Origin: Micromonospora sp. MH99
Lineage (GTDB): Bacteria; Actinomycetota; Actinomycetes; Mycobacteriales; Micromonosporaceae
DNA: 64,000 bases
Direction: 5' to 3'
Assembly (NCBI RefSeq): GCF_021442385.1
Contig: NZ_MUZA01000017.1
Location: 42,175 to 106,174, forward strand
In this document: piece by piece, positions 26,830 to 35,602 of the stretch
Layout of the letters: every line of letters begins with the position of its first letter
Numbering within the stretch: the stretch's first letter is position 1
Made by a program: the position numbers and the translations under genes
The notes under the pieces: model-generated
Told to the model about the DNA's origin: nothing
The model's database searches: none
The model's input: the letters and a program-made list of their open reading frames with translations, nothing else

Positions 26830-27276
26830 TCAGCCCTCCCCGCGGATGACGTACCGCGCCCAGACGGCGACCACCGGTTCCCCGGCGACAGTGCTCACGT
26901 CGGTGCGGGTGGTCAGGAAGCCGTGCCCGCCCCGGTTGCTGACGTCCTCGATGGTGTTGGTGCAGACCAGCTCGTCGCCCGCGACCACCGGCCGGGTGTA
27001 CGCGAACCGCTGGTCGCCGTGCACCAGCCGGCTGTAGTCCACACCCAGGGCCGGGTCCTCGATGATCTGGCGGCTCGCCGCCATGGTGACGATCACCGGG
27101 AAGGTCGGCGGGGCGACCACGTCCGGGTGGCCCAGCGCCTGCGCCGCCACCGGGTCGTGGTGGGCCGCGTCGGTGGCGCCGATGGCCGTGGCGAACTCAC
27201 GGATCTTTTCTCGGCCCACCTGGTAGGGGGCGGTCGGCGGATACGTCCGGCCGACGAAGGAAGGGTCCAGAGACAT
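26830..27276 (-). CDS. MaoC N-terminal-type dehydratase subunit, HadA-like (UPF0336)
   Basis: A 148-residue UPF0336/HadA-like protein beginning MSLDPSFVGRTYPPTAPYQV, with a single hot-dog domain. It lacks the D-x-N-x-x-H motif that its partner carries, so it is probably the substrate-binding, non-catalytic half of an AB dimer. It is coupled to the HadB-like gene downstream. No hadC-like third gene follows. Confidence 0.85.
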   Translation of the reverse strand: MSLDPSFVGRTYPPTAPYQVGREKIREFATAIGATDAAHHDPVAAQALGHPDVVAPPTFPVIVTMAASRQIIEDPALGVDYSRLVHGDQRFAYTRPVVAGDELVCTNTIEDVSNRGGHGFLTTRTDVSTVAGEPVVAVWARYVIRGEG

Positions 27277-27299
27277 GCCGCGAACCTACACGGAAAGCA

Positions 27300-27362
27300 C
27301 AATCGCCGATCTGGTCGGCAGGCAGCGGCTGAGCCGCGCCGTACCGGTCAGATCGGCGATTG
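27300..27362. terminator. inverted repeat between rpmG and hadA
   Basis: Perfect 14-bp arms (27300-27313 and 27349-27362) enclose a smaller GC hairpin (gcggctgagccgc). It lies 40 bases after the rpmG stop and 24 bases before the hadA-like ATG. It may terminate rpmG or be a leader structure for hadA. Confidence 0.6.
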
Positions 27363-27401
27363 GAAAGGCCTCGTCAACGGCCGGCGTGTGCCGGCCGGAG
27401 A

Positions 27402-27569
27402 TCAGCGGGTCTCGCGGTGAACCGTGTGCCGGCCGTCGCGCGGGCAGAACTTCTTCAGCTCGATGCGGTCGGGGTCGTTCCGGCGGTTCTTGCGCGTGAT
27501 GTAGTTGCGCTCCTTGCACTCCACACACGCCAAAGTGATCTTCGGCCGGACATCGGTAGCCTTCGCCAC
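27402..27569 (-). CDS. rpmG: 50S ribosomal protein L33
   Basis: A 55-residue L33 on the minus strand, from GTG 27569 to TGA 27402. It begins with an [24 protein letters not shown] sequence and ends [16 protein letters not shown]. It has a CxxC and only one later Cys (FCPRDG), so the second zinc-binding pair is incomplete, intermediate between zinc and non-zinc forms. A GAGGAAGG Shine-Dalgarno lies 9 nt upstream. Confidence 0.93.
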   Translation of the reverse strand: MAKATDVRPKITLACVECKERNYITRKNRRNDPDRIELKKFCPRDGRHTVHRETR

Positions 27570-27644
27570 GGCGGAGTGCCTTCCTCGCTAACGGAAACAA
27601 CTACGACGCGTCAGCCTAGACGCTGACTGCGCGGACATGCAAAG

Positions 27645-27663
27645 TGGGCGCCAGTGGCGCCCA
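27645..27663 (-). terminator. terminator of the tRNA-Thr/tRNA-Met unit
   Basis: A perfect 9-bp inverted repeat (27645-27653 with 27655-27663) is followed on the minus strand by CTTTGC. It lies about 40 nt after the 3' end of tRNA-Met. Confidence 0.6.
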
Positions 27664-27701
27664 TCTCAACGACCACCGGGAACGAGCCCGGAAGACGAGA
27701 G

Positions 27702-27774
27702 TAGCGGTGGCCGGACTTGAACCGGCGACACAGCGATTATGAGCCGCTTGCTCTGCCATCTGAGCTACACCGCC
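27702..27774 (-). tRNA. tRNA-Met (CAT anticodon)
   Basis: 73 nt on the minus strand. Acceptor GGCGGTG/CACCGCT has a first G-U pair and discriminator A. The D-arm AGCTCAGATGGCAGAGC, anticodon loop CTCATAA and T-arm GGTTCAAGTCC are present. The Watson-Crick-like closed acceptor and loop suit an elongator tRNA, but a CAT anticodon could also be a modified Ile tRNA. Confidence 0.93.
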
Positions 27775-27798
27775 GCGGTGGGTCCAGCTGAACCCTCG

Positions 27799-27871
27799 AG
27801 CCCCCTTACGGAATCGAACCGTAGACCTTCTCCTTACCATGGAGACGCTCTGCCGACTGAGCTAAGGGGGC
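27799..27871 (-). tRNA. tRNA-Thr (GGT anticodon)
   Basis: 73 nt on the minus strand. Acceptor GCCCCCT/AGGGGGC, anticodon loop ATGGTAA (GGT), T-arm GGTTCGATTCC and discriminator U are present. It lies 24 bases upstream of tRNA-Met, probably in one transcript. The order tRNA-Thr, tRNA-Met, rpmG, hadAB is conserved with mycobacteria. Confidence 0.96.
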
Positions 27872-27963
27872 CTGCGCGATCTCCCCGTGGGGCGCGCAGA
27901 AGTAGAATACACGGCACCGGTCGGCAGGTGAAATCGGATCCCCAGCGCCCGTGAATGCCCAGC

Positions 27964-30492
27964 TCAGGGCACCACGCGCAGGCGTGGAAGCTCCCCGCCG
28001 GAGATCGTCTCCGGGTCCGCCTGAGCACCGAACCAGGCGGCCAGTCGCTCGTACGGCAGCGGTCGACTGAACAGGAAGCCCTGGCCGATCTCGCACCCGA
28101 TGTCCTGAAGGAGCTCCAGGGTCAGCTCGCTCTCCACACCCTCGGCGACCACCGCCAGGCCGAACTGCTGGGAGAGCGTCACCACCGCGTTCACGATCGC
28201 CAGGTCCCCGGGGTCGGTCGCCATGCCCTGCACGAAGGACCGGTCCACCTTCACCTCGTGCACCGGCAGCCGGCGCAGGTGGGCGAGCGAGGAGTCACCG
28301 GTGCCGAAGTCGTCCACCGACAGCCGGACGCCCAGATCCCGGAGCCGACGCAGCGTCGGGATCGGCCGGTCCGTGCCGTCCAGGACCCCCGACTCGGTGA
28401 TCTCCAGGGTGAGGCGCTGCGCCGGCACCCCGTACTCGGTCAGCAGCTCCTGCACCCGGTCCGGGAAGTGCTGGTCGGTGAGCGTGCGGGCGGCGAGGTT
28501 CACCGCGATGGGCAGCGGCTGGTTGGCCTCGGCCCAGTCCCGGCTGCGCCGCAGACCCTCGCGGAGCACCACCTCGGTGAGCCGACTCAACTGGCCGGTG
28601 TGCGCGGCAACCGCCACGAAGTCCTCGGGAGCGACGGTGCCGTGCGTCGGGTGCTCCCACCGGGCCAGGCACTCGACGCCGACCAGACGTCGGTCCCGCA
28701 GGGTCACCTTGGGCTGGAAGTAGACCTCCAGCTCGTTCTGATCCAACGCCTGACGCAGGTCACCGGCGAGACCCAGCCGGCGCAACGACCGGGATTCCAG
28801 GCCCGGGTTGAACAACTGCACGCTGCCCGGCACCGACTTGGCGGCGTTCGCCGCCAGATCGACCCGGAGCAGCAGGGTCGCGGCATCGCTGCCATGATCC
28901 GGGTGTACGGCGACCCCGACGGCCGTGTTCACGTCGAGGGTGAGCGCGTCGAAGACCATCTCGTCGCGGATCTGGTCGCGCAGCTGCTCGGCCAGCTCCA
29001 GCGCCGCGTCGGCGTTCTCCAGACGCAGGGTCACCAGGAACTCGTCCCCACCGACGCGACCCACCAGGGCCGACGACGGCGCGCTGGCCCGCAGCCGGTT
29101 GGCGACCTCGACGAGCACCTTGTCCCCCGCGGCGTGGCCGAGGGACTCGTTGACCTGGCGCAATCCGTCGACGTCGAAGAGCAGCAACGCCACCACCTCA
29201 CCCGGTGCGCCGACCTTTACCGACTCGTCCAGCGCCGCGGTGACGCGCCGCCGGTTGGGCAGCCGCGTCAGGGTGTCGTGGTAGGCGTCGTGCCGCAGGC
29301 GGTCGACAAGTCGCGAATTTTCGAGCGCCACGGCGGCGTGGGCGGCCACCGTCTCCAAGACCGAGATGTCGCGTTGGGTGAAGTACAGCGGGTCGGCGAG
29401 CCGGTTGGTGACCTCGAGGGTCCCGATCACCACACCACCCGAGCGGAGCGGAACGACCACCGTGTCCTTGACCCCCCGCTCGGCGAGGCTGGCCCTGAAC
29501 TCGGGATCACTTGTCACACCACGGCCGACAGTCACCGGGCGAGCGGTCTCCAACACCTTCTCCCGCAACGCCGACGGGGTCAGGGACAGATCCAGCAGGC
29601 CAGAATCCTCGACTCGCGCGGTCAGCAGAATCTCGGGGTGACGGCCCTGTGCGGGCAGCCAGAGGGTGGCGTACTCGGCCTGCATCAGCGCGCGCACCCG
29701 GCCGAGCAGGGCGTCGACGAGGGTGCCGTCCTGGCCGCTGGCCGCGACCGCCATGCTCAGCTCGTACATGTCGGTGAGCGTGCGGTGCTGGCGGAAGAAC
29801 TGGGTGTACGAGCGGTAGACCAGAGCGAGCCCGGCCGCCAACGCGGCCAGGGGCACCAACGACCACCAGGACGCCTGGATCAGGATCAGGACGACCAGAC
29901 CGGCGGCGACGTTGATGCCCGCGGTCAGGAGCAGTGACGGCGCCGCGCGGAGGGCTTCCCGACCGGCCTGCCAGCCCTGCAACAGGGTGTGCACCGACAT
30001 GACGGCGGTGAGACTCACCAGGAACACCACGCTGATCGCGCAGCAGAGACTCACCCACGTCGTCAGGCCGACACCCGACCTCGGCGGCAACGCCTGGAGG
30101 ACGAGAGTGGCGAGCGACGTCCCCGCGGCGGCCCGCGCCGCGTTGAACCACACCTTGGGCGCCGTGATCCGGTGTCGCAGTTGCGTGACCAGGGACGCGA
30201 GCGTGTAGATGACGACGACCGTCAGCGGCGGCAGGAAGTACAGCGCCAGGACGAGCGGCAACTCGGTGAGCGTCATGGCCACCGACTGCCGGCGAGCGAC
30301 CAGCACCAGCAGCGGCAGACCCGCGGCGATCATCGCCGCGAGAAGGAGCGCTGCCCAGTGCCAGTCGCCGAACGGACGGTCGGCGACCAGACCGGTGAGG
30401 GTTGCGCAGGTGACCGCCAGAAGGATCAGCGGAGCGGTGATGATCCAGGCGTCTTCCGACGACCTGCGCCTCAACTGGTCCCGCGCGATCAT
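27964..30492 (-). CDS. membrane GGDEF-EAL cyclic-di-GMP protein with GAF domain
   Basis: An 842-residue protein. The N-terminal 240 residues contain about seven or eight hydrophobic segments, a membrane sensor region. A GAF-like region follows (residues about 260-400, VVPLRSGGVVIGTLEVTNRL), then GGDEF (VGRVGGDEFLVTL) and an EAL-type domain. The EAL motif reads ECL, but the other metal and catalytic residues are present (AVNLAAR, LEITES, VDDFGTG, KVDRSF, AEGVES, GQGFLF). No RxxD inhibitory site precedes GGDEF. It probably makes and breaks cyclic-di-GMP; net direction unknown. Confidence 0.92.
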   Translation of the reverse strand: MIARDQLRRRSSEDAWIITAPLILLAVTCATLTGLVADRPFGDWHWAALLLAAMIAAGLPLLVLVARRQSVAMTLTELPLVLALYFLPPLTVVVIYTLASLVTQLRHRITAPKVWFNAARAAAGTSLATLVLQALPPRSGVGLTTWVSLCCAISVVFLVSLTAVMSVHTLLQGWQAGREALRAAPSLLLTAGINVAAGLVVLILIQASWWSLVPLAALAAGLALVYRSYTQFFRQHRTLTDMYELSMAVAASGQDGTLVDALLGRVRALMQAEYATLWLPAQGRHPEILLTARVEDSGLLDLSLTPSALREKVLETARPVTVGRGVTSDPEFRASLAERGVKDTVVVPLRSGGVVIGTLEVTNRLADPLYFTQRDISVLETVAAHAAVALENSRLVDRLRHDAYHDTLTRLPNRRRVTAALDESVKVGAPGEVVALLLFDVDGLRQVNESLGHAAGDKVLVEVANRLRASAPSSALVGRVGGDEFLVTLRLENADAALELAEQLRDQIRDEMVFDALTLDVNTAVGVAVHPDHGSDAATLLLRVDLAANAAKSVPGSVQLFNPGLESRSLRRLGLAGDLRQALDQNELEVYFQPKVTLRDRRLVGVECLARWEHPTHGTVAPEDFVAVAAHTGQLSRLTEVVLREGLRRSRDWAEANQPLPIAVNLAARTLTDQHFPDRVQELLTEYGVPAQRLTLEITESGVLDGTDRPIPTLRRLRDLGVRLSVDDFGTGDSSLAHLRRLPVHEVKVDRSFVQGMATDPGDLAIVNAVVTLSQQFGLAVVAEGVESELTLELLQDIGCEIGQGFLFSRPLPYERLAAWFGAQADPETISGGELPRLRVVP

Positions 30493-30552
30493 TCCGCTCC
30501 CTGGCGGTGTGGCGTGTCCCTTGACAAGCAGTGGCCCGTCGGACAGGGGTCG

Positions 30553-30678
30553 TCAGACCCAGATGACGTCCGCGAGGTGCAGATCGGCGGGTACACCGTG
30601 GTTTGCGATGACCATGGTGGCGGCGGCGGCCAGGATGAGGAGCGAGCCATACAGCCGGCCCAACCTACGACCAGACAT
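30553..30678 (-). CDS. 41-residue single-pass membrane peptide
   Basis: ATG 30678 with AGGAGC about 8 nt upstream encodes MSGRRLGRLYGSLLILAAAA, then TMVIANHGVPADLHLADVIWV. A positively charged N-terminus precedes one membrane helix. It ends 60 bases before the GGDEF-EAL gene on the same strand and may be cotranscribed with it. Function unknown. The Shine-Dalgarno and clean hydrophobic profile argue that it is real. Confidence 0.6.
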   Translation of the reverse strand: MSGRRLGRLYGSLLILAAAATMVIANHGVPADLHLADVIWV

Positions 30679-32009
30679 AAGATTGCTCCTGTCGGAAGGT
30701 CTCGTGGGGTAGTGGAGGTTCCACGATCGTGCCACAGCCCGGGCAACCAGAGAAGTGGTGGCCGCCCTACTGGCCCCACCGTCTGTTACTTCCCGCCGTT
30801 CGGCCTACCGCCCTCGTCACACTGGGCCAGATCACGAGCTTGCGGGTCAGTTCACCGCTGCGCGCAGTGCTGAAAACGACCTTCAACGCAATTCGGGTCC
30901 ACCTATAAGCACTCGCCACATCCGGTTCGAACGTCACGCTCAGTAACATCTGCCTGCGTGACCCGCACGCACGCCTCAAGTCCGGCCATCGACCACCATA
31001 CCGGCTCCGCGCCATCACGCCAGTATCTCGTCGGGTTCATTTCACATGGACGACGCCTCATGAACCACGCGACCACGAACAGCGTAAACGCAGCTCACAT
31101 GGACGGTCCCATCGACCCTCGCAGATGCAATTTGCGTGAACACTCAGGCGTACCGGCGCTCAAGCCGGCTCGGCCGCGTCCTATCGCAACGGTCGGAACA
31201 GGGGCCCATTTCGGCCGCCGTCGCCTCGTGGGCCGCGACGTACCCGCCTTGTTCCCGTGGTCCCGGCATGGAGAGACCTCCACCTGGCTGCGTGGCGGTA
31301 CCCGTCGCCATGGCGGTGTAGGCCACGTCCGGCAGTCGGGCCCAACCGCGTGGCAACCGAGCAGGAGCAGAGCGTCCTTTGGGGTACGTGCCGCTTGTCA
31401 ACGGTCCTGAACTGTTGCAGTCGGCCTCCTGCAAGATGCAGCGGCTGGTCCACGAGGCGCAGTTGCCGCATACCGCACGGCGCGCGTGGCCTTCACGGCG
31501 CTGCCCCGTCAATCTCGCCAGCGCCAGGGATGCTCTACCCGGGGATGCGCCTTGGGCGTGGTGAGCCGACCAATGTGCTGCCCCGGGCAACTCAAACCCG
31601 GCAGTCGAGCCGGCCCGCCAGCAACATCGCAGCCGCGACGCCGGTCGGCGTCGAGGCACCAGGAGGTGGCACGAGCCGCGCGCAGGGCCGGTCGTGCACG
31701 TCAGGAGACAACGGCCTCCGGTTGCAGACCGACCCGGGTCGACATCCGTCAGGAACGCCTCACGGCAGGTCTAACTCTGTGCATCTAACCGTCGCCAGTT
31801 CCTAATAAGCGGGCTGCGTACAGATCGACCGCCGGATGGGACACAGGTGCGGATCACCGAGGCCAGAGCCAACGACCTAGCCTCGGTGATCCTGAACGGT
31901 TTCGCCAGCAGCGCTACCGCGAAACCTCGTGCCCCGGTATCCCGGGGGTTGGACGGTTCTTCCTTCATCGCGAACTGCGTCCGCCTGCTGCGGGAGCCCT
32001 ACATCGCGG
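30679..32009. other. 1.3-kb region without a convincing gene
   Basis: Open frames here overlap on both strands and none has a recognisable domain or consistent codon bias over its length. One minus-strand frame (31144-31659) contains a Cys-rich stretch (CGNCASWTSRC) with fair codon use near 31400-31530 and could be a gene remnant. The region marks the far edge of the island beside tRNA-Tyr. Confidence 0.5.
31851..31892. repeat. perfect 13-bp inverted repeat
   Basis: Arms ggatcaccgaggc (31851-31863) and gcctcggtgatcc (31880-31892) are separated by 16 nt. The hairpin lies about 120 bases after the stop of the STAND-WD40 gene. It may be its terminator (no U-run) or a protein-binding site. Confidence 0.6.
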
Positions 32010-35000
32010 TCAAGCGTGGGATGCGCCGTGCTGACGAGCCCAGACCAGCACCGATCGGTCGCTGCTGCCGGAGACGATGTGGTATCGATTGCCCTGGCAA
32101 GGCAACACCGCAACCGCAGACACCCAGCTGGTGTGCCCGGTTAGTCGTGCCAATTCGACGCCAGTGTCGGGGTCCCATATCCGTACTGTTTCATCGCCGG
32201 CCGAGACGACGCGATATCGCCCGTTCGCGTTGGGGAGCACCGCGACCCCTGATACCCAGCTGGTGTGGCCGGTTAGTCGTGCCAATTCGATGCCAGTGTC
32301 GGGGTCCCATATCCGTACTGTTTCATCGCCAGCCGAGACGACGCGATGTCGTCCATTCTGGCCGAGCAGCACCGCGACCCCGGACACCCAACCAGTATGG
32401 CCGGTGAGTTCGGCCAGCTGGGTGCCGTTGTCGGGGTCCCACACGCGTATTGTTCGGTCGCTGCTGCCCGAGACGATGCGGTGTCGACCTTCCGGGGCAG
32501 GCAGAACCGCCAGGGCGGTCACCTCATTGGTGTGGTCGGTGAGTTCGGCCAGCTGGGTGCCGTTGTCGGGGTCCCACACGCGTATTGTTCGGTCGCTGCT
32601 GCCCGAGACGATACGGTGTCGACCTTCCGGGGCAGGCAGAACCGCCAGGGCGGTCACCTCATTGGTGTGGCCCGCGAGTTCGGCCAGCTGGGCGCCGTTG
32701 TCGGGGTCCCACACGCGAATCGTTCGGTCGCTGCTGCCCGAGACGATACGGTGTCGACCTTCCGGGGCAGGCAGAACCGCCAGGGCGGTCACCTCATTGG
32801 TGTGGCCCGCGAGTTCGGCCAACTCGGCGCCGTTGTCGGGGTCCCACACGCGAATCGTTCGGTCGCTACTGCCCGAGACGATACGGTGTCGACCTTCCGG
32901 GGCAGGCAGAACCGCCAGGGCGGTCACCTCATTGGTGTGGCCCGCGAGTTCGGCCAACTCGGCGCCGTTGTCGGGGTCCCACACGCGAATCGTTCGGTCG
33001 CTACTGCCCGAGACGATACGGTATTGACCTTCCGGCCCAGGCAGAACCGCCAGGGCAGTCACCTCGTCGGCGTGGCCGGTGAGTTCGGCCAACTCGGCGC
33101 CGTTGTCCGGGTCCCACACGCGTACAGCCCCGTCGCTGGCGGAGATGATGCGGTGACGTCCGTCCGGGCTGGGCAGCGCCGCCACCGCAGACAGCCCTCT
33201 CGCGTGTCCGCGGAGCACGTTCAGTTGGGTGCCGTTATCGGGGTCCCATACTCGCACCGTCCCGTCGCCAGCGGAGACGACGCGGTAACGCCCGTCCGGG
33301 CTGGGCAGCACGGCCACCGAGGAAACCCAGCTGGTGTGGCCAGCGAGCTTTGCCAACTCGACGCCGGTGTCGGGGTCCCATATCCGTACCGTTTCGTCGC
33401 CGGCGGAGACGACGCGGTGGCGCCCGTCGGGGCCAGGCAGCACTGCCAGCGCGGTCACTTCGTTGGTGTGACCGGTGAGTTCGACGAGATCAGTGGCGTT
33501 GTCGGGGTCCCATACCCGTACCGTCTCGTCCCCAGCGGAGACGATGCGGGATCGCCCGTTCGGGCCGGGCAGCAGCACTAATGAGGACACCTCGTCAGTG
33601 TGGGCGCTGAGAATCGCTAGCTCAGTCCCGGTGTCGGGGTCCCATACCCGCACCGTTCCATCGCTGCTGCCGGACACAATCCTGTGCTGGCCATCTGGAC
33701 CAGGCCACGTCGCCACCGCCGACACCCCTCCGCCGTGGCCCGTGAGCTCGGCTAGCAGGCTGCCGGTGTTCGCATCCCACACCCGCACCGTCCGGTCGCT
33801 ACTGCCAGAGACAATGTGATGCTGCCCATCTAGGCCAGGCAACACCGCCACCGCAACGACTGCCCCTGTGTGCCCAGTGAGGGTGCGCGCGGTGGTGCCA
33901 GACCAGAACGCACTTTGCGCGTGCCAAGGCCAGTCAGGGTGGTCGAACGTGAGCGTTTCGGCAAGATGCGTTGACCGGGTCTTTCGGGCCCAAACGTGCA
34001 GCCACCATGCTCGTTCAGATTCCACCCGGTTGGACCAGTCGCTGGTGGCGGCACTCTCGAGGGCCGCGGCGGCGGCAATTTGCTGGCGGTGAGTCAGGGT
34101 GTGCCGATGCCACAGGATCTGTCCGGGCGGGAAGGAGAGCAGGAAGCCTGGATCCGTCACGAGGTCGTCGAGAACCTTGCCAGCCGCGGCGTGACTGGGC
34201 AGCTGCAGTCGGGTGTAATCGTCCACACCTGCCCAATCCCGACGACCAGTAATGCTGTTGCGGCGTGGGATAAGCCAGCTAGCGATCGTCCGATGCGCGG
34301 CGGCCCATGCGGCGTTCAACCGTTGGGTAAGCCCGGCGTCGATGGGCTCCCGATCGTCGTTCGGGCCGGCGGGGGCGATGAATAGGTCACGGAGGCTTTG
34401 GTGCCGGACCTGGTAGTGGCGCACCTGACTGATGCTGGTCGTGACGTCGAGGAAGGCGCGGGCGGGCCCATCTAGCCACCTCGCCAGTTGGCCAATGGCG
34501 CTCGACCGATGCAGGGCGGCGGCGAGCTCTTCGATGGCAACACCACGCCTGAGCGCAGCGAGCACGGCCAAGGCCGGTAGGTGCAAGCCTTCCCAGTCGG
34601 GATGCTTGGACCATCGTTGGATGTGCTGTTCGTAATACCCGCGCAGTCGATCTGGAAGGCAGGCTACGTCGGTTGGGGGGCGCAAGCCGGCGCGAATCTC
34701 GTCTAGGACATACCGGAGGTAGATCCACACGCCTTGGCAGCGGTCCAGCAACGTCGCAGCGAATACCTCCGCGGTAACTCCATGATCGGCAAGTGCCCGG
34801 GTCAGCGCTGCGTCCGAGTTGGGGCCATTTGTGGCAACTTGTAGGTAGGTGGCCATATCGGTTAAGTTGTCCGCGCCTTGCACATCGATCTGTGACCAGC
34901 CAACCCGCAGTGGATCACGCAGCGCGACCAAGGGAAGTCCGTAGCGGCTCGTCGCGATGATGTAAGCCCCTGGCGGTAAAGCGTCCGGGCTGGGTAGTCC

Positions 35001-35600
35001 TAGTGGTACCCCGGTGCCCATTCCCGGCGGGTCTGGTTCGGCCTCGTCCAACCCATCGACGACCAGCACGATCGGCAGGCGCTCCGCTGGCGGATGCTGC
35101 TCGTTGCGGGCTGCCACCGCTGCTCGAATGACCCTTGCGAGCCAGTCTGGCCGCTCTGCCGCAGCGGGAAAGACGTCACCGGGCGTGAACCGCTGCGCCA
35201 AGCTCCAAGCAGCGATCAATTGGGCCGCCAAACTCTTACGTGCCTCGACTGGGTTACGCGCACCGCCGTCCAGCGCAGTGAAGTGATACGCGCATGGACG
35301 GGTCCAAACCAGGTGAGCCGCCAGTGCACTCTTACCAACCCCAGCTTCGCCGCGGATGACTACGTAACCGCGGTCGGCTCTGGTGATCCGTTCATCAATA
35401 CGGCTGATCAAATCCTTGCGGCCTTGGAATCGCGCGAGGTCCAAGAGTTCGAACAGCGGTGCTGGATCAAAGACCGCGCTATGAACCTGATCGAAGCCGC
35501 CAGCCGTGACCTGCACGTACATCGGTCCGGTGTGAACGGTTCCAGTAATATCTCGCCCGGCGGCTACTGCACCTGGGGCTAGCTGCCATGATCGGCTCAT
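32010..35600 (-). CDS. STAND-type NTPase with 14 WD40 repeats
   Basis: A 1196-residue protein. The N-terminal 45 residues carry a GAVAAGRDITGTVHTG motif. The NTPase region starts around residue 58 (FQGRKDLISRIDERI), with Walker A GEAGVGKS (84-91) and Walker B LPIVLVVDGLDE (about 175-186), followed by a helical region. From about residue 570 to the end lie 14 WD40 repeats of about 45 residues, enough for two seven-bladed propellers. STAND proteins sense a ligand through the repeats and then oligomerise; several bacterial members are antiphage. No toxic effector domain is visible in this chain, so the effector is probably the coupled membrane protein upstream. The antiphage role is inference. 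Confidence 0.88.
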   Translation of the reverse strand: MSRSWQLAPGAVAAGRDITGTVHTGPMYVQVTAGGFDQVHSAVFDPAPLFELLDLARFQGRKDLISRIDERITRADRGYVVIRGEAGVGKSALAAHLVWTRPCAYHFTALDGGARNPVEARKSLAAQLIAAWSLAQRFTPGDVFPAAAERPDWLARVIRAAVAARNEQHPPAERLPIVLVVDGLDEAEPDPPGMGTGVPLGLPSPDALPPGAYIIATSRYGLPLVALRDPLRVGWSQIDVQGADNLTDMATYLQVATNGPNSDAALTRALADHGVTAEVFAATLLDRCQGVWIYLRYVLDEIRAGLRPPTDVACLPDRLRGYYEQHIQRWSKHPDWEGLHLPALAVLAALRRGVAIEELAAALHRSSAIGQLARWLDGPARAFLDVTTSISQVRHYQVRHQSLRDLFIAPAGPNDDREPIDAGLTQRLNAAWAAAHRTIASWLIPRRNSITGRRDWAGVDDYTRLQLPSHAAAGKVLDDLVTDPGFLLSFPPGQILWHRHTLTHRQQIAAAAALESAATSDWSNRVESERAWWLHVWARKTRSTHLAETLTFDHPDWPWHAQSAFWSGTTARTLTGHTGAVVAVAVLPGLDGQHHIVSGSSDRTVRVWDANTGSLLAELTGHGGGVSAVATWPGPDGQHRIVSGSSDGTVRVWDPDTGTELAILSAHTDEVSSLVLLPGPNGRSRIVSAGDETVRVWDPDNATDLVELTGHTNEVTALAVLPGPDGRHRVVSAGDETVRIWDPDTGVELAKLAGHTSWVSSVAVLPSPDGRYRVVSAGDGTVRVWDPDNGTQLNVLRGHARGLSAVAALPSPDGRHRIISASDGAVRVWDPDNGAELAELTGHADEVTALAVLPGPEGQYRIVSGSSDRTIRVWDPDNGAELAELAGHTNEVTALAVLPAPEGRHRIVSGSSDRTIRVWDPDNGAELAELAGHTNEVTALAVLPAPEGRHRIVSGSSDRTIRVWDPDNGAQLAELAGHTNEVTALAVLPAPEGRHRIVSGSSDRTIRVWDPDNGTQLAELTDHTNEVTALAVLPAPEGRHRIVSGSSDRTIRVWDPDNGTQLAELTGHTGWVSGVAVLLGQNGRHRVVSAGDETVRIWDPDTGIELARLTGHTSWVSGVAVLPNANGRYRVVSAGDETVRIWDPDTGVELARLTGHTSWVSAVAVLPCQGNRYHIVSGSSDRSVLVWARQHGASHA
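32486..33160 (-). repeat. near-identical 135-bp tandem repeats inside the WD40 region
   Basis: The same 135-bp unit recurs with landmark gaccttccgg at 32486, 32621, 32756, 32891 and 33026. The encoded 45-residue repeats (GHTNEVTALAVLPAPEGRHR onward) are almost identical in protein and DNA, whereas the outer repeats have diverged. This indicates recent duplication or gene conversion. Confidence 0.9.
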
Positions 35601-35602
35601 AA

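Noticed and set aside
30922..30932. ggttcgaac similar to a tRNA T-arm, possible attL of the tRNA-Tyr island
   Set aside because: Only about 8 bases match the tRNA-Tyr T-loop, which is expected by chance. No longer duplicate of the tRNA 3' end was found.
31144..31659. 171-residue minus-strand frame with a CGNCASWTSRC segment
   Set aside because: Part of it has plausible codon use and a Cys pattern, but no family is recognised, the C-terminal half looks random and there is no clear start site. It is kept only as a possible remnant in the gap description.
32440..33160. Regular repeats that could be taken for a CRISPR array
   Set aside because: The period is 135 bp, in frame, with no unique spacers. 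The units are WD40 repeats within one protein.
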